From Carposina sasakii (lineage: Eukaryota > Arthropoda > Insecta > Lepidoptera > Carposinidae), in NCBI GenBank assembly GCA_014607495.2, contig CP053157.1, positions 434,001-498,000 on the forward strand: a DNA stretch of 64,000 nt, in the 5' to 3' direction. This document shows positions 33,401-44,369 of this stretch, piece by piece; the stretch's first letter is position 1; every line of letters begins with the position of its first letter. The notes under the pieces are model-generated. The model saw only the letters and a list, made by a program, of their open reading frames with translations. It made no database searches and was not told where the DNA came from. Made by a program: the position numbers and the translations under genes.

Positions 33401-34266
33401 CTAATGTGTCATCTAGTGAAAAAATTCCCAACGAACCTCATGTTATTCTGTATTGCGTCTTTATTACGATTTAACAGATTCACAAAGGTGAAGGTATTGC
33501 AATTCCAGTGGTGGCCATCCACCGTGACCCTCGCTACTTCCCTGATCCTGAGAAGTTCGACCCTGAACGCTTCTCCGATGAAAACAAGCATACTATAAAT
33601 CCGTTTAGCTATATACCTTTTGGAGTTGGTCCTCGAAATTGTATTGGTAAGATGTTTATTGCAATTTAACTATGATTCTTGTACAAGTTTCCAAGAGCTT
33701 TTTTAATTGACTAATTTGTTATGATATGAGGAAGATGCAACCACAATCTCCGGTCGTGTCGGTTTTCCCTACCATCGGATACGAGAGTGAACGAATAGAG
33801 AGTGCGACTGTAATTGTAAACACACTTGTGCAGTATAATAACTCCTGCGCAGATACGAGTAGCTATAATATTATAAAAATTATTAATAAAGAAATGAAAA
33901 AAAATCACGCGAGTGAGATTTCAACTCATGACCTCTCGCAAACCGTACTTTCACTCTAACCAACTGAGCTATCGGGTCAATTAACTCGGATGACGAATTT
34001 TACTATCTCTTTTTACATAACATTTTCGGCAATGTTATTTTTTCACCCCGTAGGCTATAGACTAGCCGAAGCTATAATATTGTTTATTTAATATTTTAGG
34101 GTCAAGATTCGCTCTCTGCGAGATAAAGGTGATGGTGTACCAGCTGCTTCAGCATTTTGAAATTGAAATCAGTGACAAGACTACTCTTCCCATTACACTA
34201 GATAAGAGTGCCGTCTCATTGAAAGTGAAGGGTGGTCAGTGGATGAGGTTTAAATTGCGCGAATAA
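27428..34266 (+). CDS. CYP9A: Cytochrome P450, CYP9A-like (gene 3 of 3)
   Basis: Ten exons: 27428-27630, 27868-28031, 28514-28651, 30279-30481, 30844-30979, 31156-31251, 31610-31831, 32038-32138, 33478-33646, 34100-34266. They total 1599 nt, 532 residues plus TAA; exon sizes are identical to gene 1. N-terminal anchor ([10 protein letters not shown]...), WKDMR (126-130), I-helix AGFET (330-334), ExxR as ETLR (388-391), heme loop [10 protein letters not shown] with Cys476. It is the most diverged of the three: substrate-recognition site 1 reads [19 protein letters not shown], and late exon 7 lacks the near-identity shared by genes 1 and 2. The ATG follows CTTTTCAG. It lies 2.1 kb after gene 2. 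ER-bound mono-oxygenase; substrate cannot be predicted from sequence. Confidence 0.95.
28186..28372 (+). repeat. SINE-like repeat with LINE-type tail, copy 3
   Basis: Forward copy in intron 2 of the third P450 gene, ending CCCCGTAAGGGATAAAGGCG then TTATTATATATATGTA. 5' end shorter than the copy at 2335. Confidence 0.65.
29120..29302 (+). mobile_element. hAT-type MITE with 8-bp duplication (intron 3)
   Basis: A 183-bp element starting CAGTGGTTCCCAAAG and ending TTTGGGTACCCCTG. It is flanked on both sides by ATTTAGAT (29112-29119 and 29303-29310). The 8-bp target duplication and ends fit hAT. Internal palindromic word GGACCCCCAGGGGTCC. In intron 3 of the third P450 gene. Confidence 0.85.
29719..29768 (-). 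repeat. RTE tail fragment
   Basis: Short piece GCCTATTGCAGTCCACTGCT then GGACGTAGGCC, the reverse complement of the coding end of an RTE-type LINE. In intron 3 of gene 3. Confidence 0.5.
29866..30100 (+). mobile_element. RTE-like LINE 3' fragment (intron 3 of gene 3)
   Basis: Forward frame with the LINE tail blocks [22 protein letters not shown] and [11 protein letters not shown], then an in-frame stop before RKLEEAYTQ. It ends in A-rich sequence and TTATTATTATTA. A 5'-truncated dead copy. Confidence 0.65.
30594..30703 (-). repeat. tRNA-derived SINE family S2
   Basis: On the minus strand: tRNA-like head with anticodon-arm spacing and B-box GGGTTCGATTCCC, then CATTTCTTTATTAATAATTT. In intron 4 of the third P450 gene. 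Not a true tRNA gene: the body runs into a SINE tail shared by other copies. Confidence 0.65.
31360..31530 (-). repeat. SINE-like fragment
   Basis: Minus strand begins with AGTTCGATCCCAGTCACGGG (B-box like) and continues through AGGCATGCCAAATCCTTGTC. Related words occur at about 56815 and 59200. In intron 6 of the third P450 gene. Confidence 0.4.
32330..32515 (+). repeat. Penelope-like repeat, copy 3 (rearranged)
   Basis: Carries the family end GATCCGAGGGTCAGCGGAGG then GTGTAGGGCCCGG. A 15-bp perfect inverted repeat (32416-32430 and 32442-32456, loop 11 nt) replaces the segment that holds the hammerhead in the other copies. In intron 8 of the third P450 gene. Confidence 0.55.
33310..33329. 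repeat. TA microsatellite
   Basis: Ten TA units in intron 8 of the third P450 gene. Confidence 0.8.
33726..33850 (+). repeat. SINE family S3 3' fragment
   Basis: Matches the end part of 20562-20889 (ATAGAGAGTGCGACTG, CACTTGTGCAGTATAATA). In intron 9 of the third P450 gene, next to an S2 SINE. Confidence 0.5.
33870..33978 (-). repeat. tRNA-derived SINE family S2
   Basis: Reverse copy: GACCCGATAGCTCAGTTGGT (A-box like) at the right, B-box decayed, tail ATTAATAATTTTTATAAT. About 120 bp before the last exon of the third P450 gene. Confidence 0.6.
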
Positions 34267-34327
34267 ATTACTAATGAGTGATCAGATTGTGTAAATCAGT
34301 AAACTCAAGACTTGATATATTCTTTCG

Positions 34328-34333
34328 ATTAAA
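34328..34333 (+). terminator. Probable poly(A) signal of P450 gene 3
   Basis: ATTAAA variant 62 nt after the stop. An AATAAA also overlaps the stop codon itself (34262-34267) but is probably too early. Confidence 0.4.
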
Positions 34334-34624
34334 TATTTACGGCAACTACCTAGTGTAGAAGATATTAGGTATAATGTTTATGCCTAAGTTAAGTAAAAAA
34401 ATATTATTTTACATTATTACATTAAATACGACATAATTAAATTCGTACCAATAATTGTATATTATTCAAATGCTGCGTTCTGCTCCAACACAATGTTCTA
34501 AAGTGATTGTGTATTCTATTTGTGTAGATAACTACATAAAAGGTATGTTGTTCGAGGAATATAAACATATTTGCCAATTTAGTCGACTGTCTAAATCCTA
34601 CTGACAGGTGAGTGTCTCTATTGA

Positions 34625-34870
34625 GGGATCACCCGCCACCGGGCCCTATACCCTCCGCTGACCCTCGGATCTGCCTACTCATGATCACGAACACAAGACA
34701 CTACAGTCGCAACGAGAAGCCAGATCCAAGCACCTAGCATGCAACCATAAATACATAGCTGCTAATCCGAAAACCAATTAAAATTTTTTAATCGACATAT
34801 GCTTCGCCAACACCCGTGGCATCATCAGGATTAGTTTTCCATGTTAGTTCTATCTACCGAACCAACTAAC
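34625..34870 (-). mobile_element. Penelope-like repeat, copy 2
   Basis: On the minus strand this is colinear with 5960-6206: hammerhead segment, then GCATGCTAGGTGCT, then GATCCGAGGGTCAGCGGAGG and GGGCCCGGTGGCGGG. Immediately followed on the plus strand by a BEL/Pao fragment. No protein coding. Confidence 0.65.
34789..34833 (-). ncRNA. Decayed hammerhead ribozyme motif
   Basis: Minus-strand core CTGATGA (34828-34822), stem II GCCA/TGGC, then GAAGC where GAAAC is expected, ATAT loop, GTC cleavage triplet. Stem I is TAATC with GATTA (5 bp). The A-to-G change turns the conserved A15.1-U16.1 pair into G-U, so activity is doubtful. The same unpaired U after the core is seen in the intact copy at 5982. 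Confidence 0.5.
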
Positions 34871-34914
34871 TAACAACTAAAACCAATACTTAATAATAAT
34901 ACATTTCATAAGGA

Positions 34915-35818
34915 GTTAAATCTTCTTTCCCAAGGAAAACCACTTAATTCGAAATGTCCTATTTTACAATTGTCACCATTCATCGATAGCAGTGGTATAC
35001 TTAGAGTAGGTGGCCGTCTTCAAAATGCAGAGTGTAACTTCCTTAAGAAGCATCCAGCATTATTGGATGGAAAGCATTATTTCACTCGACTCTTGATGCG
35101 AGACGAGCACTTACGACTATTTCATGCTGGACCACAGCTACTCCTTAGCTCGATTCGTGAAGAATTTTGGCCTATCGGAGGCCGCACCTTAGCACGTAAT
35201 GTAGTCAGAAAGTGTGATCTTTGCACACGACTTAAGGGTCGAGCTATGCAACCGATGATGGGTAACTTGCCCTCAGTAAGAGTTACACAAGGTTATCCCT
35301 TTGAAGTATGTGGCACAGATTTTGCTGGCCTTTTCCTTATTTCTAATAAAAAGGGACGAGGCAGTCGTACCTCAAAATGTTACCTCTGTCTGTTTGTCTG
35401 TTTTATGAGCAGGGCATTACATCTTGAATTATGTAGTGATCTCACGACAAATGCATTCATTCTATGTTTGCGTAGATTCATATCACGAAGGGGTAAACCG
35501 CGTATAATATTTTGTGACAATGGCAAAAACTTTGTGGGAGCAAACAACGAATTAGGTAGGGTATTGAGGTCTAATGTCCAAACAATTCACAGTTTTAGCA
35601 ATGATGAGGGAATACGCTTTAAATTTTCACCACCGTATTCTCCGACCTTTGGTGGTATCTGGGAGGCTGGTGTCAAGTCTTCTAAATTTCATCTTAAACG
35701 TATTGTTGGTAATGCAAGTCTGACGTTCGAGGAGTTGGATACGCTATTCACACAAATAGAAGCTATTCTTAATTCGCGTCCTCTCACACCTCTATCGTCA
35801 GACCCCAATGACTTTTCA
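34915..35818 (+). mobile_element. BEL/Pao LTR retrotransposon integrase fragment
   Basis: Open frame of about 300 codons from the polymerase polyprotein. It holds the end of the region preceding the integrase (DSSGILRVGGRLQNA), an HHCC zinc-binding arm (H-LRLFHAG ... CDLC), and a DDE core: D in VCGTDFAG, D in IFCDNGKNFVGA, E in GGIWEAGVKSS. It breaks off just after ILNSRPLTPLSSDPNDFS, where BEL elements normally continue, at the junction with the R4-like element. No LTRs, gag or protease here. Truncated at both ends, so not autonomous. Confidence 0.9.
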
Positions 35819-37656
35819 TGGAGTCGTGTATGGGACAGTGGAGCATAGTCCTTTGTAATCCAGCGGCTGATGGATGCTCCGGTCCCGATGACACAATAAA
35901 GATAAAGCGGGGAATCTTCCAGGGCGACAGTTTGAGTCCGTTGTGGTTCTGCCTGGCCCTGAATCCCCTAAGCACCCTGCTTAAGGACTCAGGACTAGGA
36001 TATCGGTTACGGAGAGGGAGAGAGGCCATATCCCATCTACTGTACATGGATGATCTCAAGCTGTTTGCACCAAAACAACCAGACCTGATAGAGTTACTGA
36101 AGATAACAAAAAAATTCAGCGACTCGATCAGGATGGAGTTTGGTGTAGATAAGTGTGCGGTCCTCCATGTACAGCGAGTAGTGATTGCAGAGACCGAGAG
36201 TATTCAGCTCTCGGACTCTGTACATCTGACCTCACTCTCCGGCACCGAAACGTACAAATACTTGGGTATGTCGTTACGGGCGTTACGGGACCGTTTCTTC
36301 AGCCGCTTGACAAAAGTTCTGAAAAGTCTTTTGTCCGGCGGAAATAAGATCCGAGCCTATAACGGTTGGGTCATGCCCGTACTCCTGTACTCCTTTGGCA
36401 TACTCAAGTGGACTCAAACTGAGTTAGAAGCCCTGGATAGACGGGTCCGTATACTACTTACGGCAAACCGGATACATCATCCACGAGCATCTGTAATGAG
36501 ACTGTATATCTCGCGGAAGTGTGAGGGCCGAGGCATGCTGAATGCCAAGAACCTGCACAACCGTGAGATATGCAGTCTCAGAGAATATTTCCAGAAAAAA
36601 GATGAGATGATGCACCGGGATGTCGTTTTAGTGGATAAGGGCCTCACCCCGCTCCATCTGGCAAACGAGAACTGGCGAAACCCTATAGTGGTTACAGCCG
36701 AGGAGCGCAAGGAAATATGGAAAGGCAAGGCACTACACGGCAGGTTCTACAAGGCCCTCACAGGGCCTGACGTAGACCAGCTAGCCTCCGTGTCCTAGCT
36801 ACGTTTCGGGGACCTTTTTGGGGAAACCGAAGGTTTTGTCTGTGCGATTATGGACGAAGTTATCAAGACGAATAACTACCGGAAATATATCCTGAAGGAC
36901 GGCACGACCGATATATGTCGAGCATGTCACCGTCCCGGCGAGTCACTCAGGCATATTATCTCCGGTTGTTCTCATCTTGTTAACGGCGAGTACTTGCACA
37001 GACACAACCAAGTAGCCAGGATTATCCACCAGCAACTTGCCCTGAAATATAACCTTGTACCCTCGGAAGTACCATACTATAGATATTCACCACAACCAGT
37101 TCTCGAAAATGGTCGTGCAACGCTCTACTGGGACCGATCTATCATCACTGACAGGACTATTGTAGCCAATAAGCCTGACATTGTATTGATAGATCGGGCA
37201 GCGCGCCGGGCAATCCTTGTTGATGTCACCATACCGCATGACGAGAACCTCGTAACAGCCGAAAAAACGAAACAAACAAAATATTTGGACCTGGCTCACG
37301 AGGTTACCGCCATGTGGGATGTGGACTCTACAATTATTGTCCCGATAGTTGTTACAGTCAACGGTTTAATAACGAAGAGCCTCGACCAACACCTCAAGAG
37401 ACTCTCGCTGGGCAGCTGGATCGGGAGTCAGATACAGAAGGCGGTACTCCTCGACACGGCACGCATCGTGAGGAGGTTTCTCTCTCTGGGACCCTGACCG
37501 CCGGTAGCATGGAACTTACTCCCGCTGCAGGCGTAGCGCTGTTTTTTTATATTTTTAAATGTTTATTTTATACTTCCATATATTGTAATAAATTCATATT
37601 TAAAAATGTAGAAAAATAAGAAAAACTGTTAAATAAAGGGAATAATAATAATAAAT
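35819..37656 (+). mobile_element. R4/Dong-like non-LTR retrotransposon, 5'-truncated
   Basis: One reading frame runs from the junction to 37497 except for a TAG at 36796-36798. Blocks: reverse transcriptase GIFQGDSLSPLWFCLAL, catalytic YMDD (LLYMDDLKLFA), ETYKYLGM. Then comes a C-terminal CCHC finger (CRACHRPGESLRHIISGC) and a restriction-like endonuclease signature (PDIVLIDR ... ILVDVTIP). RT followed by CCHC and a PD-D endonuclease at the C-terminus is the plan of the R2/R4 group. The 3' end finishes in TAA repeats (AATAATAATAATAAA), as in Dong of Bombyx, so I favour R4/Dong. The 5' half of the protein is missing. Confidence 0.8.
36796..36798 (+). other. Premature TAG in the R4/Dong-like frame
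   Basis: The frames 35818-36798 and 36850-37497 are the same frame (no shift). The stop lies in a region that reads on normally afterwards (RFGDLFGETEGFVCAIM). A Trp codon would be one base away, so one point mutation is enough to explain it (inference). Confidence 0.7.
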
Positions 37657-38005
37657 TAGGTGAGTGTCGCCGAGATCCACGCAGAATGTCAAATTAATTA
37701 TGCGCTGTCAGATGTTTCCGCTCATTTCCGCGGGGAAAAAAGGTGCGGCAGTCATGCGGTGGGCACGTCCATACCCTTTGAAAGAAACCTCTCGAGGCTC
37801 CGCTGTAGGCGCCTTACGTAGGACCCTTGTTTTTAAAAATGTAATTGCCGGAAGGTAGTTTTGATGTTTTATACCGAAATTCAGAGAGAAAAAGCAAATA
37901 TATTATCCTAAAGGAAATAAGCTTACGATAAGAAAAAATATATATCAGATCTTCACAAAATTATAGTGGTATATTTATGATACCTCTACATTATTTCTCT
38001 ACATA
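37657..38005. other. Non-coding interval
   Basis: No gene. The BEL frame does not visibly resume after the R4-like element, so the insertion was not a simple one into an otherwise intact BEL copy. Confidence 0.4.
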
Positions 38006-38007
38006 TA

Positions 38008-38267
38008 CAGGGTGTAACAGAAAGGGTATGTTAAGCGAAAAGCTATGTAAATAGCCCACTATAGAGAACCTATTTCCAAAATTTGAGACTCGAAATCACA
38101 TGTTTATTTTTCAAGATTGTATGAACATTCCTGAGTTGTGTAGCAATTCTCCATACTATCTGGAAAAATAAACATGTGTTTTCGAGTCTGAAATTTTGTG
38201 GATAGGTTCCTTGTAGTGGGCTATTTACACAGCTTTTCGCTTAACATACCCCATTTGTTACACCCTG
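38008..38267. mobile_element. Palindromic MITE family C, complete copy
   Basis: A 260-bp element with long inverted arms, from TA-CAGGGTGTAACAGAAAGG to CCATTTGTTACACCCTG-TA. Arms pair along most of their length. TA flanks suggest a Tc1/mariner-type target. Confidence 0.75.
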
Positions 38268-38644
38268 TATTTCAGATTCAATCTTATTCTTATTCTTTAT
38301 TGTACACAAAGGCATTACAATAAATCTTCAATTGATTTCATACAAAAATCTAGAATTGGAATCCAAAAATCCAAGGTTCTTTTTGATCTCCATTATAATT
38401 ATCGTGATTGGCCCATCACACATTCCCGCCTCTGTAACTCCTGTGAGCCAGGATCAACAGAGCTGTCCAGGAAAATGCATAACAAAGCATAGAAAATCCT
38501 GGGGGGATGCTCCACTGGAATTGACAATCAGTCGATTATTACGATATCTACGGAAGGAGATACAGCTGACGTATTCTAAGTGAAGGTCTAGATCAATCGC
38601 ATGAGGTAGCCTAATAATATTTTACATAAACAGAGTCTTCAGTC

Positions 38645-38755
38645 TATTGCAGTCCACTCCTGGACGTAGGCTTCCCCCAGGGCTCGCCACAAGGCTACTG
38701 CCACAAAGGGATTTTCCAATAGTCACCACGCTGGGCAGGCGGGTTGGTGACCGAA
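38645..38755 (-). repeat. RTE-tailed SINE fragment
   Basis: Reverse tail copy (CTATTGCAGTCCACTCCTGG ... GGCAGGCGGGTTGGTGACC). Confidence 0.55.
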
Positions 38756-40264
38756 TAAACAGAGCAGTACCTATATAATTATGAAGCGCCTACAAGGGTT
38801 CTGCAAGCAATAGTTTGGAGTGATCCATCTATAATTCTGTAATACCACAACTAATGAGGCTGACAATCTATCAAGTGTAGTGCCGACCGCAGACCGGGAT
38901 GCCGAAGGACTTTAACTAGTTCAGTTTCTGCTAACTATGTTAGAAACACGCAGGGATCAAGTCATAGGAGAATATTTTAATTTAATACGTAAATATATTA
39001 TGTTTTTATCATAACCATGGTTTTTGCTCGTGAGTATTTGACTTTTAAAAACTATGTATGTCCAGTTATTACATATGTCCAATGAAAATAAGTAGGTATG
39101 GAAATAAAATGGAAATAAATTTTGGCGAATCCTGTTACCAACAGTAGATGTTAATAGTATTTAGTTTTTAGTAGGTACATTGTTTTTTAACTAAATATTT
39201 TATGAAATATTTATTTATTTATTTAATAATAACATACCTAATGTATGTTAGATCAGAGACATATTTCGCCCAAAAATGTGGCATTTAATTTTTGTAATGG
39301 CTGTATTATTTATCTACTTTGTCTGTTGATGGATTTCTACATTAATAAAAAAAAATTCTTAAGTATTTGGTTTAGTATTTTGACGAAGCATCTTTACGGA
39401 CTTTTGTGCCAAACCCCAAACTAGCCTTATATTCGGGAATTCCAAAACTACAACTCGGATCTCCTCTGTTTGTGAAGTTCCCTCAACTAGAGGGCGACCA
39501 ACAATTACTGATGCTAAACTTAGAACGAAGTTTGTAATATTTTGCAGGTATTTACTGCTTTGAAAACTAGGTATTCTATTTGTAAGATATTCCAGAAATT
39601 GGGAAAGGAGCCTACCGCTTCTTAATAGTGGAGAACTGGAGCCAGCAATAAATAACTTTACACGGACTAGAGTCTGAATGAAGAATGTTTCTTAAATAAT
39701 ATTAATAATGTTGACTTGAGTCAATATAACTTCACTCTAAGGTGTCGAGTGATATTTAATAGGTACCTACGAGTGAGTCTACTCTTACTAAGGTATTTAG
39801 GGGCGTATTTAGTCGACTCTTACGACATGAACGGACGCTTACTTGCACCTTTTTTAATTTAAATGAAATGAAATCTCAACGGGTCGATTTGGTTACGATA
39901 TTATTTCCCCGTGGTATTCTGGCCCCCGCATTCGGCCAAGTTTTCCACTAGTAATCCCACTAAATGTAATCTGGGCCGGGACCCATAGGCCACTTTCTCC
40001 CTAACTAAAATTTTTTACGTAGTCGGGTTTTTTCATTCAACAAATAAGGTTATTTATTGGATCGCTAGTGGCATTTATGAATTTCTAGTTTGACGGACTA
40101 AATTACAGTTATATCCAGTTAACAAGCCCATCGCCTGTTAATAACGCTAAGTAAATTGAAAGCTCGTCACCGCGCGCGATGCAATAAGCTAATGAAAGAA
40201 AATTGGTTTCATGGATCCTGATTATTGGATGAAATGAGTTCGTAAAACAATAATATAATGTATT
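38756..40264. other. Intergenic, no gene seen
   Basis: AT-rich sequence. A denser patch at about 39860-40010 (GGGTCGATTTGGTTACGATA, CCGGGACCCATAGGCC) looks like old repeat sequence but I cannot classify it. Confidence 0.4.
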
Positions 40265-40447
40265 GTTAATAAATAAATTTTCGCAAACTTGACAACACAT
40301 TAACTTAGTCCCACATTGAGATCCATAAGGTCTTGTGTCGTGGGTACTAAGCAACGGTATATAAATACAAACATTGATATACCGGGATTCGAACCCAGGA
40401 CCTATGGCATCGCAGGCAGGGTCACTACCTACTACACCAATCAGCCG
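40265..40447 (-). repeat. tRNA-derived SINE family S1
   Basis: Minus strand: GGCTGATTGGTGTAGTAGGT (A-box), CCTGGGTTCGAATCCCGG (B-box), body with CCACGACACAAGACCTTATG, tail AAATTTATTTATT. Confidence 0.7.
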
Positions 40448-43131
40448 TCAATTTAATCAACATAACGTCCCGACGTTTCTCTTTTTTAATGTTTAAATGA
40501 TAGATTTTGGTAATGTCGTTGCACCTCTGCACATACAAATATAATATTGTCGGCTGTTTCATACAATTTTAAAGCTATGAATGATTGGCATGGTCTTGGT
40601 CTTGAATGTAGAAGAAAATGGTATCATGTAAACGAACCTTTCTTATAGAGATAGCAACTAGCTTGACACCCCGGATAACGTAGTTATAGTAAACAACTTA
40701 AGCATCATAAAATTTCATGCTATATCTAGTAGAACTTCTAAGGCTAAAAATTACTAAGGCATTCAAACTTGAATTCAAATTAAATACACTTACGAGTATA
40801 ATATTACGTAGCAATAATATTTTAATATTTCCCAAGATAATGCAATAAGTCGTGTTTAAGTGATGTCGCTTCCACTTGTTTTGCTTGCATAATTAATGTC
40901 TGGAAACAAGTTAGATAAATCCGTTTCCCCGCACCTTGTAGTCGGAGTTTTAAACTTGTAAGTAGCTTTATTGGCTTTTAGAACTAACATTGAAGAAATT
41001 GAGTTTCGATTCTTCGGGGAAAATAACTTGCCTCCGTATTTAATTTTCCCTATAGACATTGCTCTATCGAAGTGATTAACATGATAACAAAATTTATTGA
41101 TATTTACAGTTTCCTCTCAATTTTTTTTACTATTTACCTAAACTTAAGACTGATTGAAAATCTTCCCGTCCAACCAAATTCGTTAAGAAAAATATTCCCT
41201 TGCACTGCACGGAATAAATGGAAAAACATATGAAGTTATGACTGTTGAAATAGAGAAATTTTTCTTTGCCCCAATTACTTTATACTGTTATTTATTTGTG
41301 CTAGTCTGGTTTTGGTATATTATCTAGCGTTTCTGGTACCTTGGTACAATTATCCCAGTTTGAGATTATAACAACTTGATCTACCTACCTAGTTAATCTT
41401 AGCTTGCTGATATTAAAGTATTGAAGCCGATTTTTTTAACAATCAGATAACCTATCTGAAGTATAAATATGATGCTGGAGTTCTCTAAAACTTGATGAAG
41501 ATGGAGACAGCATGTCCTTTGTCTTTTTTATATGACCATTGGAAAAATCGAGCCCGAAATATATTTTAATTTAGAGCTCATGGCCACTTTTACTGGCGAC
41601 AATGAATGAATGTACGAAATGAAGTTTTTGATTATACCAACGAGCAGTGGATAACGATCAATAAGAAAAAAGTCTGACGTAATATAGGAAGTAGAGCTGC
41701 AGAACAAAACTAAACTAACTTCAACGCTTAGTTCAAACCTATTCAAAACATTTTGGCACAATAACACGATCTATTCCACTCGTATGCTCAATCGAAACAA
41801 TTTCGTCGAAAAAATACCCAAAACAAAATAAATTGCTTTTCCCACACTATGGACAGTTGCTATTAGGCCGCTAACGAATTGACAAAAAGTTTAAAATGAA
41901 CTCTGCAGGTTGTTTTGATGCGTCGAAATTTTATAACCCATATGATGTTATAAAAAAACCGTGTCTAAAGTTAATTACATAATAACATTTGTATTTTCCT
42001 AATTCTTCTAACAATAGGTGTTTCGGAATAATACCTATGACCTCTAGGTCACTAATCCCTTGTTAAGTCATCCAAATACACCCGAAAGTGGACTCGTGAT
42101 GTCCAAAAATTTATATATAAAAATCAGACTAACGAACCGCAAATAAACCACCCTCATATATCCCCACCCTCGACTGTATAAACATTAATATCATACACTC
42201 GCTCAGAATACATTAGTGTCAGACACAAGTGTCAATGGATGGTGACAGCGGCAAGTTCCACACTTGGCTTTTAAGGTATTAGGATTTTGAAATATTGTTT
42301 TACGTGAATAATATATATGTATGTATAGAGCTTTTATTTTCTCCTGAATTGTTAATAATTATTGGCCGTTGGGATTATTTCGATTGACTGGCTGTCCTAC
42401 ATCGTTTATTAGTAAAATGGAAAATAAAAAACTACCGAACGCAGTGACAGATCTGTGTACGGCTCCACTTAGATACAAAATATAGTTGTCTGTACATATT
42501 ATTAATTTATGATTTAATTTGGAAATGCGAAAATCAATTTATTGAATTTAAATTATGGGGCCCATTTCATCTGATAACTTGTGTTTATTGTACATTTGCA
42601 TAGATATGCGTCATAAACTGCCAAGAATTTACGAAATTCAATATTTCAAGAAGATCAAAGTATCTACAAATGAATCAAACATTCAAATAGCGGAGACTAT
42701 ATCAAAATCAGTTCTACTATTCCAGTACAAGCCGGTTATTAGCTAATGTCCATTTCAATGACGAAGTCCCGCAGATTTCCATGGAACTAAAATAAGTAAG
42801 TTCAGCAGTATTAGAGCTACGAAGACACTAGCGACAATGTGAGAAGTCTTGATAAGTGAAATGATGTGTAGTCTAGCCCGTGCAGCAGTGATGTGCGAAT
42901 ATTTGTCACTGACAGATATTAATCACGTCGGTGACGCGTCGAGCGCGGAACGACGCGCGTCATTGGAGAGTGCGGGCTTGGCTTAAGTTAAAAGGGTTTA
43001 GTTACGTAGAAGTATCGTGAAGCGTTTTAAAGCTAGTAAGTATGGAATTGCTACCTCTATTTCTAAGTGAGAAATACTAGTTTAATAGGGTATTACATCT
43101 TCTTCTAGTCTATTGAGAGTGAGGGATTTTC
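40448..43131. other. Intergenic, no gene seen
   Basis: No frame with recognisable content on either strand. Frames at 40856 and 41528 are short and without homology I can name. Confidence 0.4.
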
Positions 43132-43318
43132 TGACAACTATTAAAAGTAAAAAATAGTACTAATCACATGGATAAATGGCGTGAGCGAATCTCCATCCCG
43201 AAATTCTGTTTTATCATTGGTCACGTACAGGAAGAGGTGAAGGCGGGGAGAAGTTAGGTGGTAGATTCTCTCACGCCATCTATTTTTGACAGTTATTGTA
43301 ACTTTTCAGAAAATCCCT
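43132..43318. mobile_element. MITE family D, copy 2
   Basis: A 187-bp copy with ends AGGGATTTTCTGACAACT and TTTTCAGAAAATCCCT; see 873-1087. Confidence 0.7.
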
Positions 43319-43529
43319 CATTTCTGATTGTATTCTTACAGGTATACCCTCAGGGTATACCTACTGGACATAGGGGTATGCAGAATCCTACTACATCATA
43401 CTGTTTGACAGAATACAATGACTTTGGTTAGCTTTGGAGCACTATGACTATATAAATAAGATAGCTAGAACTTTACGAGTAGTATTGCTAAAGATAAGGG
43501 TTTATAATTAATAATTATAAAGTTGAAAG

Positions 43530-43736
43530 AGGAAGACCTCGCCGGACCTTTACCGATCAAATTGGTGAAATCTAAAGAAAGGTCAGGTCAAGAGTACCCT
43601 AAATCGACGAGCGTGCATGAAGATCATATAAGTAGATGAAGCGAAAGAAGTGTGTCAGGATCGTAGCTAATGGAGATCCGTGACCTCTGCCTACCCCTCC
43701 GGGAAAGAGGCGTGATTTTTATGTATGTATGTATGT
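43530..43736 (+). mobile_element. LINE 3' end, decayed
   Basis: Same tail as 26549-26930 with frame damage: GGAAGACCTCGCCGGACC, then AGAGTACCCTAAATCGACGA, CCTCTGCCTACCCCTCCGGG, AAGAGGCGTG and a GTATGTATGTATGTA tail. Confidence 0.65.
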
Positions 43737-44369
43737 AATTATAAAGTTTGTCGCTCGGTATTATCTAATCAGTTATTAAGCAATCTTCTGCAACTTGTAC
43801 CAAACAAAAACACTACACGACGACACGGACCGCATATTTGTTTTACCGAGAACGCTTTCAAGCACCTAACAGGCTACAAATCCGAATTCCACCATGAATG
43901 ACGCTGTCGCCCCTGAAGAGTGGAACGGAATGTACAGGCGTTAGTTGGCAGCGGTAGAAATTGGAACTAAAACGAATGTTTTCCCATAGTTTTTCACTGA
44001 GAACATTTGACATAGACGGTGGCGCTGTTGTTCTTTATATATGTATACTTGTTGTACATTTGTACAGTCGTATAGAATGACAGATGGGAATGTTCGAGGC
44101 GGAAGACGCGGATGGAATACGGATTTATTTGAAGTTAAAGGATAAGTAGTTTACTTGTAAGTTGAGGTTGAAACATAGTTTTCAGATAAATGGCTCCACG
44201 AGCTTACAATTGTTTTTAGTATTACTGTTATAATATAATATGTTAGGATTGTTTAAGCTAGTTTCCTAGGATAGCGGTGTGATCATAATATTGGTATGAG
44301 CAAAAAGCCACGCCCCCTTTATGGTGTCAAAGCACATGACATTACCTCTGTCTGGGAGCCCAATATTTA
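43737..44369. other. Non-coding interval
   Basis: No gene or clear element seen. Confidence 0.4.

Noticed and set aside
38332..38583. 83-codon plus-strand frame after a MITE
   Set aside because: No recognisable motif; begins inside AT-rich non-coding sequence.
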